From positions 1,054,001 to 1,118,000 of the forward strand of contig NZ_CP049888.1 of NCBI RefSeq assembly GCF_011304355.1: a DNA stretch of 64,000 bases, in the 5' to 3' direction. The position numbers and the translations under genes are program-made. The DNA comes from Weissella coleopterorum. GTDB taxonomy: Bacteria > Bacillota > Bacilli > Lactobacillales > Lactobacillaceae. The stretch's first letter is position 1; each line of letters begins with the position of its first letter. A model generated the notes under the pieces. It ran no database searches and was not told the origin of the DNA. It saw only the letters and a list, made by a program, of their open reading frames with translations. Of this stretch, positions 9,676 to 17,653 are shown one piece after another.

Positions 9676-10839
9676 CTAATTATTTATAAATATATTTTTA
9701 AAATTAAAATTAACTATATCAATTTTTGACATTTTTTTTTCTTTCAATACGTATACCTCATCTTTTGTAGATACATACTTACGTAACCAGCTATCAAAAA
9801 AATCTATTTCGGGAACTTTGTTCCATGAACAGTCTAAATTTTGTAGAAAAACATATTTACCATTCTTTTTTACCACTTTATTTTTTCTTTTAAGTTCGAA
9901 CTGATACTCTAAAATTAAATCATGACGCCTACTAATTTCCGCCTGTTCGTAAATATTAATAAATTTTACATTGTTTTCGGATTTTTTAATATTCTCATTT
10001 TTATCAAATTTAATAATTTCAATTAAATCCTTTTTTTTATTGTAATCGTATATTCCTTTTTCAATATCTACGATATTAGAACTATTTATCTCATTTTTTA
10101 CATCAATAATTTTAATAACTCTATAATATTTTGAATAAAAACTTTTTTTTCCGCCTCTTATAAATTTTTCAAATTGTATAGCAATATCCCGATGCTTAAT
10201 TTCAGTAAAGTGATCTCTATCGTCAACATAATCTTCAATTGAATTCCCAATATTATAATCTCTTAAATCAAAAATTGGTACGTCCATTTCATTAAATACT
10301 GATATATAAGAATTTAACATCTGGGAATAATCAAATCCATTTGGTCCTTTTAAATACCATGCCGATTTATGATTTCTAAAAGCCATAGTTTCTAAAACAC
10401 CTATTAAATCAATATAAGGGTTATACTTCTTTATTAGATTAATATTCTCTCTTAATTTTTCTTCAACATCCATTAAAGAATGAGTATTACCATCGGCGGT
10501 TAGCTGCTTCCAATCATTGTTTCCGTATGCTATTAACCCAACGTCAGCTATACTTATATCTTTATGGTAATGACGAATAACTCCCCCAAAATCATGAACC
10601 CAGCCAGTATGATTGTCTAAATTATGTTGACCTTTAAACTGACCCGTACCTGTCTCAGCAAAATTATCAAATTTATCTGCACCTAATCTGTATGATGCTA
10701 GTTTAGCGTAAACTATATCTCTATAAGGTGTTTCTTCCCTCACTAACTTTTGCCCAGCAACAATGCTATCTCCAAATACAACAACCCGCTTATTTTTCCA
10801 ATTATTATATTCTTTTTTCTCACGCTTAAATAAAAACAT
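9676..10839 (-). CDS. Cytoplasmic SGNH/GDSL hydrolase with an extra C-terminal domain
   Basis: 387 aa. Residues about 15-230 form an SGNH hydrolase: FGDSIVAG gives Ser25, the GNND block gives Asn107, and DDRDHFT gives the Asp207/His210 pair. No signal peptide or membrane segment is seen, so it should act inside the cell. SGNH enzymes are esterases or acetyltransferases; in this cluster a role in adding or removing an ester on a polymer precursor is possible but unproven. Residues about 240-387 form a Lys/Asn-rich extra domain ending in PEIDFFDSWLRKYV, which resembles the end of the protein at 11326-12063 (SEVDFNDCWIRKEI). The start ATG 10839 follows a GGGAAT site. Confidence 0.78.
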   Translation of the reverse strand: MFLFKREKKEYNNWKNKRVVVFGDSIVAGQKLVREETPYRDIVYAKLASYRLGADKFDNFAETGTGQFKGQHNLDNHTGWVHDFGGVIRHYHKDISIADVGLIAYGNNDWKQLTADGNTHSLMDVEEKLRENINLIKKYNPYIDLIGVLETMAFRNHKSAWYLKGPNGFDYSQMLNSYISVFNEMDVPIFDLRDYNIGNSIEDYVDDRDHFTEIKHRDIAIQFEKFIRGGKKSFYSKYYRVIKIIDVKNEINSSNIVDIEKGIYDYNKKKDLIEIIKFDKNENIKKSENNVKFINIYEQAEISRRHDLILEYQFELKRKNKVVKKNGKYVFLQNLDCSWNKVPEIDFFDSWLRKYVSTKDEVYVLKEKKMSKIDIVNFNFKNIFINN

Positions 10840-10883
10840 TTAATAATTCCCACATTTGTATAAATTTAATGACATGTTAATAC

Positions 10884-11297
10884 TTATTTGGCAGCTAAAT
10901 TTTTCCTATTTAAATCATTTTTTATTTGAGTTGTTGATATTTCAGGCGTTCTAGCAAGATAAGTCACATTAACGCCCGTTTGTTCGGCTAAGTAATCAAA
11001 TTTACCTGCCCAATCGTCCCCCATGACAAATTCATCAACCTGCCATGCCTGCATATCTGAAATTTTTTGGTCCCAACTATTTTCTGGAATTACTAAGTCC
11101 ACATATCTAATGGCTTCAAGCAGCTGTTTTCTTTTTTCAAATGAAAAATACGTTTTCTTCTGCTTAGCTTCCCAATTAAATTCATCAGAAGACAATACTA
11201 CGATCAAATAATCTCCCATCTGCTTAGCACGCTTCAGTAAATTTATATGACCATAATGTAACATGTCAAAAGTACCATATGTAATAACTCGTTTCAT
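10884..11297 (-). CDS. tagD: Glycerol-3-phosphate cytidylyltransferase
   Basis: TagD makes CDP-glycerol from CTP and sn-glycerol-3-phosphate, the donor for glycerol teichoic acids. The protein is 137 aa, close to the 129-132 aa usual for TagD. It shows YGTFDMLHYGHINLL with the nucleotide-binding HxGH (residues 14-17), FSFEKRKQLLEAIRYVD, MGDDWAGKFDYL, and a late RTPEISTT in place of the usual RTxGISTT. An SD (GGGGAA) precedes ATG 11297. Its presence supports the view that the TagB/TagF-like enzymes of this cluster use CDP-glycerol rather than CDP-ribitol. Confidence 0.96.
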   Translation of the reverse strand: MKRVITYGTFDMLHYGHINLLKRAKQMGDYLIVVLSSDEFNWEAKQKKTYFSFEKRKQLLEAIRYVDLVIPENSWDQKISDMQAWQVDEFVMGDDWAGKFDYLAEQTGVNVTYLARTPEISTTQIKNDLNRKNLAAK

Positions 11298-11325
11298 CTT
11301 ATTCCCCTTTAATTAAAAAATATAT

Positions 11326-12063
11326 TTACACCAAAAATAATCTCTCTACATCGACAAAAGTTGAAAAAAGAACGTCAAAATCTCGATTTAAATTAATGAC
11401 GTAATCACTTACGCCAATTTCTTTTCGAATCCAACAATCATTAAAATCTACCTCACTGTTGACTACAGGTTCATCCCAACCAATGAATTGATAACTTTCC
11501 TTTTGGCCTTTTTTATTGAACCATATTTTAATAAATGGGACTAAGTTGGCATCTACATACTCTTCATAGACTGCCTTTCCCGATTTATCATCAAAAGTTC
11601 GAATAGTTTGTATATTTCCATGCCCATTAACTAGAGCTCTCCTAAAAGGAATTTTATTTCCTTTATTAAAAAACTCGACTAAATTAACTTTATTATTTTT
11701 ATCTGACTCAATTGATACCAAAGTATGACCTTCACTTTTAAAAAGGCGATGACCGTCATCATTTTTTTCCACTTCTATCTTTTGTCCATTAATAAAATTA
11801 TTCGTATATTCATTAATATTATTTTCTCTATCCGAGCTGAAATATTGTTGTAAATACAAGTTATGAACTTCCAAATCACTTATAGATCCTAAGATATTTT
11901 TAATCTTTTCTTCAAAAGTATAATAATCTTTATTATAGCTAGGATCTAAAATCGTTATTCTAGATTGCTGATGTGTATATGCTTCTAAATTTAAAATATA
12001 TCTATAAATTTCTTTTAATGTTTCTTTGTTAATTGTGTTGACAATAACTTTTACTTGAATCAT
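11326..12063 (-). CDS. Protein resembling the N-terminal domain of GtfA/TagE-type glucosyltransferases, without the catalytic part
   Basis: 245 aa. I do not recognise a complete family. The middle is a run of beta-hairpin-like segments (RRALVNGHGNIQTIRTF, KAVYEEYVDANLVPFIKIWF) like the non-catalytic N-terminal region (DUF1975-type) of accessory and poly(glycerol-phosphate) glucosyltransferases such as GtfA/TagE. The usual GT-B catalytic half is absent and the gene ends cleanly 28 bases before tagD, so it may be a partner or scaffold subunit. Its end (SEVDFNDCWIRKEI) matches the C-terminal end of the SGNH protein. I use ATG 12063 after GAGGT; an in-frame TTG at 12069 is too close to that site. 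Confidence 0.55.
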   Translation of the reverse strand: MIQVKVIVNTINKETLKEIYRYILNLEAYTHQQSRITILDPSYNKDYYTFEEKIKNILGSISDLEVHNLYLQQYFSSDRENNINEYTNNFINGQKIEVEKNDDGHRLFKSEGHTLVSIESDKNNKVNLVEFFNKGNKIPFRRALVNGHGNIQTIRTFDDKSGKAVYEEYVDANLVPFIKIWFNKKGQKESYQFIGWDEPVVNSEVDFNDCWIRKEIGVSDYVINLNRDFDVLFSTFVDVERLFLV

Positions 12064-12095
12064 ATCCAATACCTCGATTAATCAATCATACATAC

Positions 12096-12488
12096 CTATT
12101 TATCAATATATAATATTGAGACATTGGTAGAACTAGGCTTACCATTAATAATTGGTTCCAATCTCCAGCCCTCTTTAATTTTGGTTACATAATATGATTT
12201 TGAAATATTACCACCTTTTTGTGCCGCAATTACTATACGTCCATGAACTTTATTAGTAAATCGATTATCAACAACAATATAATCATTTTTTGTTGTTATG
12301 AAATGATCTTTTGTAACTGTCACTTTACTCCAATCACCCTCTGATGTCGTATTATATGTTCCACTTGGTAAAATTGGAGTATTGTCAGAATATCCAAAAA
12401 AATGACTTCTTTCTGCATATGCACCAATAATTAGGCCAATCATTATAATGGATAATATTTGAATTATTCCCAAACTTTTTTTTAGCAT
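12096..12488 (-). CDS. Small membrane-anchored protein of the wall-polymer cluster, function unknown
   Basis: 130 aa, not recognised. Residues 1-25 form one hydrophobic segment after KK (IIQILSIIMIGLIIGAYA), which would anchor the protein with about 100 residues outside the cell. The outer part is beta-rich (GDWSKVTVTKDHFITT, HGRIVIAAQKGG, YYVTKIKEGWRLEP) and lacks Cys. There is no lipobox. AGAGG precedes ATG 12488. It starts 12 bases after tagG, so it is probably co-transcribed with the export genes. A part in late polymer handling is a guess from position only. Confidence 0.6.
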   Translation of the reverse strand: MLKKSLGIIQILSIIMIGLIIGAYAERSHFFGYSDNTPILPSGTYNTTSEGDWSKVTVTKDHFITTKNDYIVVDNRFTNKVHGRIVIAAQKGGNISKSYYVTKIKEGWRLEPIINGKPSSTNVSILYIDK

Positions 12489-12499
12489 TTCAACCTCTC

Positions 12500-13324
12500 C
12501 TATACAAAATCAATAAACCGATTTCTGAATCTGATATGAATATGAGACCCAACAATAAGCAATATAATTACAATACCCCAAAAAACAATAATATCACTAG
12601 GTTTTTCCCAAAATCCTTGTGGATTCTCTAACAAAGTTTCTCGAAAACCTTCAATAATATAATACAATGGATTTATTTTTAAAATATTTGAGATAACAAT
12701 TGGAAAAGCGGGACCATCTATAGGTATAATTACTCCAGATAACCACATTCCTACTCGTAAAATTGCGACATAAGCATTATAAAAATCCGGCACCAATACA
12801 GTGATTGTTGAAGTAACCAAGGATAAAGCATATAAAAATATGATCATAGCAATAAAGTAATATATAAACTGAAACCACCATATTGTTGGTTTTACGTCAG
12901 TAAATAAAATTAAAAACATTACCATTCCGAGCATAACAAAATATCTGCGTAATTCAGTAATTATTTCGGTAAGCGGAATTGCAGATAACGCAAAATTCAT
13001 TTTTGCCAGTAAGTTCAATTGTCTTTTAATACTATTAGCAGATTTTGTCATTGAAGACTGCATAAAAAAATATGTAATCATCCCGAGAGCAATCCATGCT
13101 ACATATCCCTGGATACCATGTGCATGTGGATTTTTATAATTATCTCCCATTCGCATTGCAAACATAAATAACATAACTCCAATTTGTAATGCAGGATCAG
13201 CAAAATGCCAAAAATCACCTAAATAATTATTCCGATATGCTTGATCATTATTGTATTTCGCAATTCGTAATACAACTCTTCTACTGCTAAAAATTTCCTT
13301 AATAATTTTTATAATATCCTTCAT
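12500..13324 (-). CDS. tagG: Teichoic acid export permease, ABC-2 type
   Basis: 274 aa with about six hydrophobic segments (GYVAWIALGMITYFFMQS, YFVMLGMVMFLILF, FIYYFIAMIIFLYALSLV, and a last one IVFWGIVIILLIVGSHI). The motif LGDFWHFADPALQIGVMLFM and the PLYYIIEGFRETLL block are typical of polysaccharide/teichoic acid ABC-2 permeases (TagG, KpsM-like). With TagH it would flip the lipid-linked polymer across the membrane. Its ATG overlaps the stop of tagH (TAATG), with AGGAG upstream, so the two are translationally coupled. Confidence 0.93.
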   Translation of the reverse strand: MKDIIKIIKEIFSSRRVVLRIAKYNNDQAYRNNYLGDFWHFADPALQIGVMLFMFAMRMGDNYKNPHAHGIQGYVAWIALGMITYFFMQSSMTKSANSIKRQLNLLAKMNFALSAIPLTEIITELRRYFVMLGMVMFLILFTDVKPTIWWFQFIYYFIAMIIFLYALSLVTSTITVLVPDFYNAYVAILRVGMWLSGVIIPIDGPAFPIVISNILKINPLYYIIEGFRETLLENPQGFWEKPSDIIVFWGIVIILLIVGSHIHIRFRNRFIDFV

Positions 13325-14592
13325 TATTTTTCTCCTTCTATCGGAATAATTAAAATATCACCAGGATTTAAAACAGTAGTAGACTTATGATTTACCTGCA
13401 TTAATTTATCAATAGGAACATTAAATTCACTCGAAACGTCATACAAAGACGTATTTTCTGGTACCTTATATTTATTTTGATTATATACTATATCATTAGT
13501 TGATTTGTTACTATGTCTCTTTTCAAGAGCAGACAATTTACTAGGCGTCAAATTTGTTATTAAATGTCTAGGATTATTCAGTACTCCTGTCCAAGACATA
13601 TTCAAAATATTTTTATCAATTGTGATTAGGGTTAATATTGAAATGACAATTAAAAATATTTTAGAAATAATTCCCATTTTTTCATCATCTTCGGTGAATG
13701 AATGTGTCCATGCCCGTTTATCAGTAACTGCATTCATATCATCACCATCTAAAATATGTCGATTGTATTCTAATTGACGTAAACGATTTAAATTAAAGTC
13801 CTTCTGAGCATTTTTATAATGTTTTTGATAAGCCAATCTTTCTGGTTCAGAAAATTGATTAAATCGTTTTAAAAAATGATCATACTTAGGAAGGACCTCA
13901 TCAATTGGTCCATCCATTCTTACACTCCCATAATGCATCCAAATAACACGATCTGCCATTTTGCGCATCTGAGCTGAAGAATGTGTTACAAAAAAAATTG
14001 TTTTACCCTCTTTTTTAAAGCGACGTGTTCGTTCCAATGATTTTTCTGTAAATGTTGGATCTCCAACTGACAATGCTTCGTCAATAATGATGATATCGGC
14101 ATCTGAATATACCGAGATGGCAAATCCTAATTTTGACTTCATTCCAGAAGAATAATTTTTTACTGGCTGATCAATAAAATCACCTAATTCTGAAAATTCA
14201 ATAATTGAATCCATTTTTCGATCAATTTCCTTTTCAGACATCCCTTGCATAAGTGCTTTTAATTTGATATTGGCACGTCCTGTAAGTTGCGGACGCATTC
14301 CTGCACCTATTGCAATAATAGATGTACTTCCGTTAATCGTCATTTCACCACTAGTCGGTTGACTTAACCCAGCAACCATCTCTAGTAATGTTGATTTACC
14401 TGAACCGTTTGTACCAATTATACCAATGGTCTCACCAGCATGAGCAGTAAAAGACACTCCCTTAACTGCCCAAAAATTTGGAATTCCGCGACCCCAAAAT
14501 TTAAAAATCACTTTTACTTTATCTGATTGTCGTTCGGCTAAATCAAATTTTTTAGTAACATGATTTGCTGAAACTGTAATTTTATTATCCAT
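13324..14592 (-). CDS. tagH: Teichoic acid export ATP-binding protein with a membrane helix and C-terminal LysM domain
   Basis: 422 aa. The ABC domain spans about residues 10-250: Walker A GTNGSGKST, signature YSSGMKSKLGFA, Walker B DIIIIDEALSVGD and the switch FFVTHSS. This is the subclass that exports teichoic acids and O-antigens. After it come a charged region, one predicted transmembrane helix (ISKIFLIVISILTLITI, about 307-325), and a LysM domain in the last 48 residues (YKVPENTSLYDVSSEFNVP, LNPGDILIIP). The LysM would be outside, near peptidoglycan. TagH homologues with C-terminal extensions are known; LysM is a sensible tether of exporter to wall. No strong SD is seen before ATG 14592. 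Confidence 0.94.
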   Translation of the reverse strand: MDNKITVSANHVTKKFDLAERQSDKVKVIFKFWGRGIPNFWAVKGVSFTAHAGETIGIIGTNGSGKSTLLEMVAGLSQPTSGEMTINGSTSIIAIGAGMRPQLTGRANIKLKALMQGMSEKEIDRKMDSIIEFSELGDFIDQPVKNYSSGMKSKLGFAISVYSDADIIIIDEALSVGDPTFTEKSLERTRRFKKEGKTIFFVTHSSAQMRKMADRVIWMHYGSVRMDGPIDEVLPKYDHFLKRFNQFSEPERLAYQKHYKNAQKDFNLNRLRQLEYNRHILDGDDMNAVTDKRAWTHSFTEDDEKMGIISKIFLIVISILTLITIDKNILNMSWTGVLNNPRHLITNLTPSKLSALEKRHSNKSTNDIVYNQNKYKVPENTSLYDVSSEFNVPIDKLMQVNHKSTTVLNPGDILIIPIEGEK

Positions 14593-14653
14593 TTATTTAA
14601 CCATGCCTACCATTTTATATTTTAAAGAAATAACATTATAACTTTTAATTTAG

Positions 14654-15394
14654 TTAATTCTCTGAACTAGGCCCCTCTTCTGTAGCATCTTCAGATTCAT
14701 TTACGTTATCATCATCATTATTCACAACAGAATTATTTGTATTATCACCATTTACGTCGTTGACATTATTATCAATTGGGCTTTCTACTATACTATTTGT
14801 CGTATCTGTAGTAAGCGAATTAGTATTTGAACTAACGGGAGCTTCTTGGATTGAAGGTACCACGCTACTTATTATTTTACTACTACTTGAAGCGATGCTC
14901 GCTGAACTCTCAATATTTTTAATTTCAATCTTCTTTGTTACTTTTTGCCCATCCCTAGTAGCTGTCGCCTCATATACACCAGGTAAGATAAAAGCTAATT
15001 TGACACGTTTTATACTTGGCTGGCTTTTATAATATGAGTCTTCCAAAAGGCCATCTTCATGATGAATTTTTAAGTTGGTATTTTTAGCGACATACATCGT
15101 TATATATGCAGTACCATCCTTTAAAACCATTTTATTCTTATCAAGATGAATTAACTGTGAGTCATATAGTTGTTCACTAATTAATCGTTTTTGGTGTGAT
15201 TTAATTAATTCTCTAGAACTATTATATTGATGATATACAAAGACTCCTACTATTATCAATGTCACTCCAATCCAAAGCACTCTCCATCCCATTTTTTTTG
15301 AACGATTAAGTTTTTTAAAACCAATGTACAAAATAACAAATACCCCAAAAAAAAGGGCTAAAAAGCCTATCACTATAATATACAAACCAAACAT
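14654..15394 (-). CDS. Two-TM protein with an Asn/Asp/Ser-rich tail, function unknown
   Basis: 246 aa, not recognised. Two hydrophobic segments lie at about 4-26 (IIVIGFLALFFGVFVILYIG) and 38-56 (VLWIGVTLIIVGVFVYH), joined by a short basic loop, so both ends of the hairpin face out. A soluble domain of about 100 residues follows (TAYITMYVAKNTNLKIHHED, RVKLAFILPGVYEATATRDG), probably a beta-sandwich outside the cell. The last 75 residues are low-complexity Ser/Thr then Asn/Asp/Glu. The SD (AAAGGAA) lies in the end of licD. Its place between licD and tagH suggests a role at the membrane in wall-polymer export or modification. Confidence 0.6.
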   Translation of the reverse strand: MFGLYIIVIGFLALFFGVFVILYIGFKKLNRSKKMGWRVLWIGVTLIIVGVFVYHQYNSSRELIKSHQKRLISEQLYDSQLIHLDKNKMVLKDGTAYITMYVAKNTNLKIHHEDGLLEDSYYKSQPSIKRVKLAFILPGVYEATATRDGQKVTKKIEIKNIESSASIASSSSKIISSVVPSIQEAPVSSNTNSLTTDTTNSIVESPIDNNVNDVNGDNTNNSVVNNDDDNVNESEDATEEGPSSEN

Positions 15395-15399
15395 TATCT

Positions 15400-16221
15400 T
15401 TAAATTCCTTTTCGATAAAATCGTGCATGTGTCTTCTTCTCAATATTATTTGGTATATTTTCCCAATTCCCATACATCTGTGTCAAGTACTGGTTAACAT
15501 TTCCAGGGACAAACACACTCTCTCCCTCAAAAACTGCCTTATTCCGTTTAAAATACATATCTTTATTAAAATTTTCTCTGCGTTTATTTAGGCCTTGAAC
15601 AACAAATAAACTGAAAGCATTAGAATAATTGAAATGTTTGCGATTGCTTTTTTGTGCTAATCGCTCCATCTTATTAACCCACTCGCCTGTTGATTTACGT
15701 TTAGCAAATTTAATTAAAAGAGGTTTTAGCCACCAAAACGGTTCTTCTTTAGATATTGCTATTCTTCTAGTAGAATTTCGCATCACATCCAAATATTTCA
15801 TTTTTAAGTAACCAATTATTTGACCAGTCTTATTTCCAGATATAGCATCAATTGGGAATATATCAACATAAACTCCATTCTGGACTTCAGCCCACCGACC
15901 TTCAGCTACCGTTTTAGAGTCACTAATACGCGTATATGGATATAACCAATTTTTTGTATTTTCACTGTTTAATTTAACTAAATTAGAATATTGGGGTTGA
16001 TATTTATGTATGAATTGCTCATATTCATTTCGTGGCAATGCAATATCCATGTCATCATCCCAAGGTATAAAGCCCTTATGTCTAGTAGCACCTAATGCGC
16101 TACCTCCAGTTAAAATATAGTGATAATCATTATTATTACAAAATGTTATCACATCTCTCAATATATCAAGCATAATTTTTTGAATTTCGGTTATATTTAT
16201 ATATTCCTTTTCAGAATCCAT
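15400..16221 (-). CDS. LicD-family phosphotransferase
   Basis: 273 aa. The LicD signature is clear: YILTGGSALGATRHKGFIPW followed by DDDMDIALPRNEYEQF, holding the acidic residues expected for metal and nucleotide binding in this nucleotidyltransferase-fold family. Later KTVAEGRWAEVQNGVYVDIF and GNVNQYLTQMYGNWENIP also fit. Family members move phosphocholine or other phospho-groups from a CDP-linked donor onto sugars of teichoic acids and wall polysaccharides. No choline uptake or activation genes (licA/B/C) are in the window, so the donor may be CDP-glycerol rather than CDP-choline (inference). AAAGGAAC lies about 11 bases before ATG 16221. Confidence 0.88.
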   Translation of the reverse strand: MDSEKEYINITEIQKIMLDILRDVITFCNNNDYHYILTGGSALGATRHKGFIPWDDDMDIALPRNEYEQFIHKYQPQYSNLVKLNSENTKNWLYPYTRISDSKTVAEGRWAEVQNGVYVDIFPIDAISGNKTGQIIGYLKMKYLDVMRNSTRRIAISKEEPFWWLKPLLIKFAKRKSTGEWVNKMERLAQKSNRKHFNYSNAFSLFVVQGLNKRRENFNKDMYFKRNKAVFEGESVFVPGNVNQYLTQMYGNWENIPNNIEKKTHARFYRKGI

Positions 16222-16227
16222 ACAATA

Positions 16228-17367
16228 TTAGTTCCTTTTATTTTCTTTATCTAAAATATTCCTGATATCTTCCCAAGCCCTAGTCATTGGTTCATTATTA
16301 TACTTCTCTAAGAGTATATCTAGTTGCTGATAATTATATCGATCATTTTTAATTTGTTCGTTTAAAGTGTTTTCAGAATATGCAACAGGTAATTGTAAAT
16401 CTTCACCTCTTAAATAGAGTCCTCGATGCTCTGTATACTCATTAATATCTGATTGAAATAAATAAATTGGCCTTCGTAATGGCAAATAATCAAAGATAAC
16501 ACTAGAATAGTCAGTTACCATAAAATCGGACACTAACATTAATTTATAAAGTGATTTATTGGCAAAGTACTTGATATCTAAGGAGGTTTTTTCACTTTCA
16601 CTATAATAATGGCCCCGATATATAATCGTATAATCCTTAGATAGTTTTGCCAAAAACTCATCACTTAAAAATGGGGATTTTTTTGTCTTATATTCCCTAA
16701 AAGATGGAACATACAATAGAACCGGCTTGTTACTTTCTATCTCCATTTCATGTCTTAACTTATTAATTCCTATCTTAGATCGTCGATTTAAAATACTTTT
16801 ACGTAATAATCCATGATTAATTATATTATGACTATTCTTAAATACATGTTGCATGTGCTTACGATCAAAATCTCCATAAACAAAGTGAAAATCAAATTTA
16901 GCATGACTATACCACCATTTAACAACCCCTGATAACTCTTTTTCATCGTCACCCAATGTTTTCATGGGCATACCATGCCAAAATTGTATATAAATATTTC
17001 GCCGATGCTTAAACGGAATCAGCCTTTCTATTGATGAATTGGTAATCCAATATTTAGACTTCAGTAAATGGTAAAAATATAAAGGGCTATTGGAACTGAT
17101 TTTATTTTCTTTAGATATTTGTTGAAATAATTTAGGCTTATTCAAAGCCCATTTCAGATTCCAATCTTTAAAATCGTCATCATTTATCATATTCAGATAA
17201 ACTTCATTTGGTGAATCAGAGATCTGCCGGCCTCCATAAGACATGAAAATAACGCTTTTAGAGTTCGGTTTTATAAAAATCTGAAGAATTTTAATGAAAA
17301 CGATTGAAATAGCTAAAAATAACCATCCCAAAAAAGAATTTTTAATTAGATTTTTTAATTTTTGCAT
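16228..17367 (-). CDS. tagB: TagB-like CDP-glycerol glycerophosphotransferase (primase type)
   Basis: 379 aa, the usual size of TagB. An N-terminal hydrophobic helix (FLGWLFLAISIVFIKILQIF) anchors it to the membrane. Family motifs follow: YIQFWHGMPMKTLG, FHFVYGDFDRKHM, LLYVPSFREYK, IIYRGHYYSES, FMVTDYSSVIFDYLPLRRP and HRGLYLRGEDLQLP. TagB enzymes add the first glycerol phosphate to the lipid-linked disaccharide. It is the first gene of the minus-strand cluster. The nearest AGGAG is 18 bases from ATG 17367, unusually far, and an in-frame stop rules out a closer upstream start. TagO and TagA, needed before this step, are not in the window. Confidence 0.88.
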   Translation of the reverse strand: MQKLKNLIKNSFLGWLFLAISIVFIKILQIFIKPNSKSVIFMSYGGRQISDSPNEVYLNMINDDDFKDWNLKWALNKPKLFQQISKENKISSNSPLYFYHLLKSKYWITNSSIERLIPFKHRRNIYIQFWHGMPMKTLGDDEKELSGVVKWWYSHAKFDFHFVYGDFDRKHMQHVFKNSHNIINHGLLRKSILNRRSKIGINKLRHEMEIESNKPVLLYVPSFREYKTKKSPFLSDEFLAKLSKDYTIIYRGHYYSESEKTSLDIKYFANKSLYKLMLVSDFMVTDYSSVIFDYLPLRRPIYLFQSDINEYTEHRGLYLRGEDLQLPVAYSENTLNEQIKNDRYNYQQLDILLEKYNNEPMTRAWEDIRNILDKENKRN

Positions 17368-17464
17368 TATTAATTATTGTTCATACTCCTAATTTATTAG
17401 AATCCACTTATAGAGATCATTATTTAAAGAAAACACTTAAGTAAGTTGATTAATCAGTATTACA

Positions 17465-17493
17465 CATTAGATTATACATTAACAAGATGTCAA
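17465..17493 (-). promoter_or_regulatory. Candidate promoter of the wall-polymer operon
   Basis: In the 286-base gap upstream of tagB the minus strand has a perfect -35 box TTGACA (17488-17493). The -10 at 17-18 bases is weak (CTAATG/TAATGT), while a perfect TATAAT (17471-17476) is only 11 bases away. A promoter is likely here but its exact boxes are uncertain. The rest of the gap is AT-rich and holds nothing else I can name. Confidence 0.4.
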
Positions 17494-17653
17494 TTTTGTA
17501 ACACCTAAGGAATATTAAAACGTTAAATTAACTTGCTTTATTTAGTAGATTAATTTGCTAATTAAGTGAACTTCCCCTTGTTATACATCAAAAATTACTA
17601 ATTACATGAATTAAATATAAATTAAAAGACGTATTCCATTCCAATGTAATTTA

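Noticed and set aside
17372..17384. Tiny upstream ORF (ATGAACAATAATTAA region) before tagB
   Set aside because: The AGGAG is one base from its ATG, too close to be used, so translation is unlikely.
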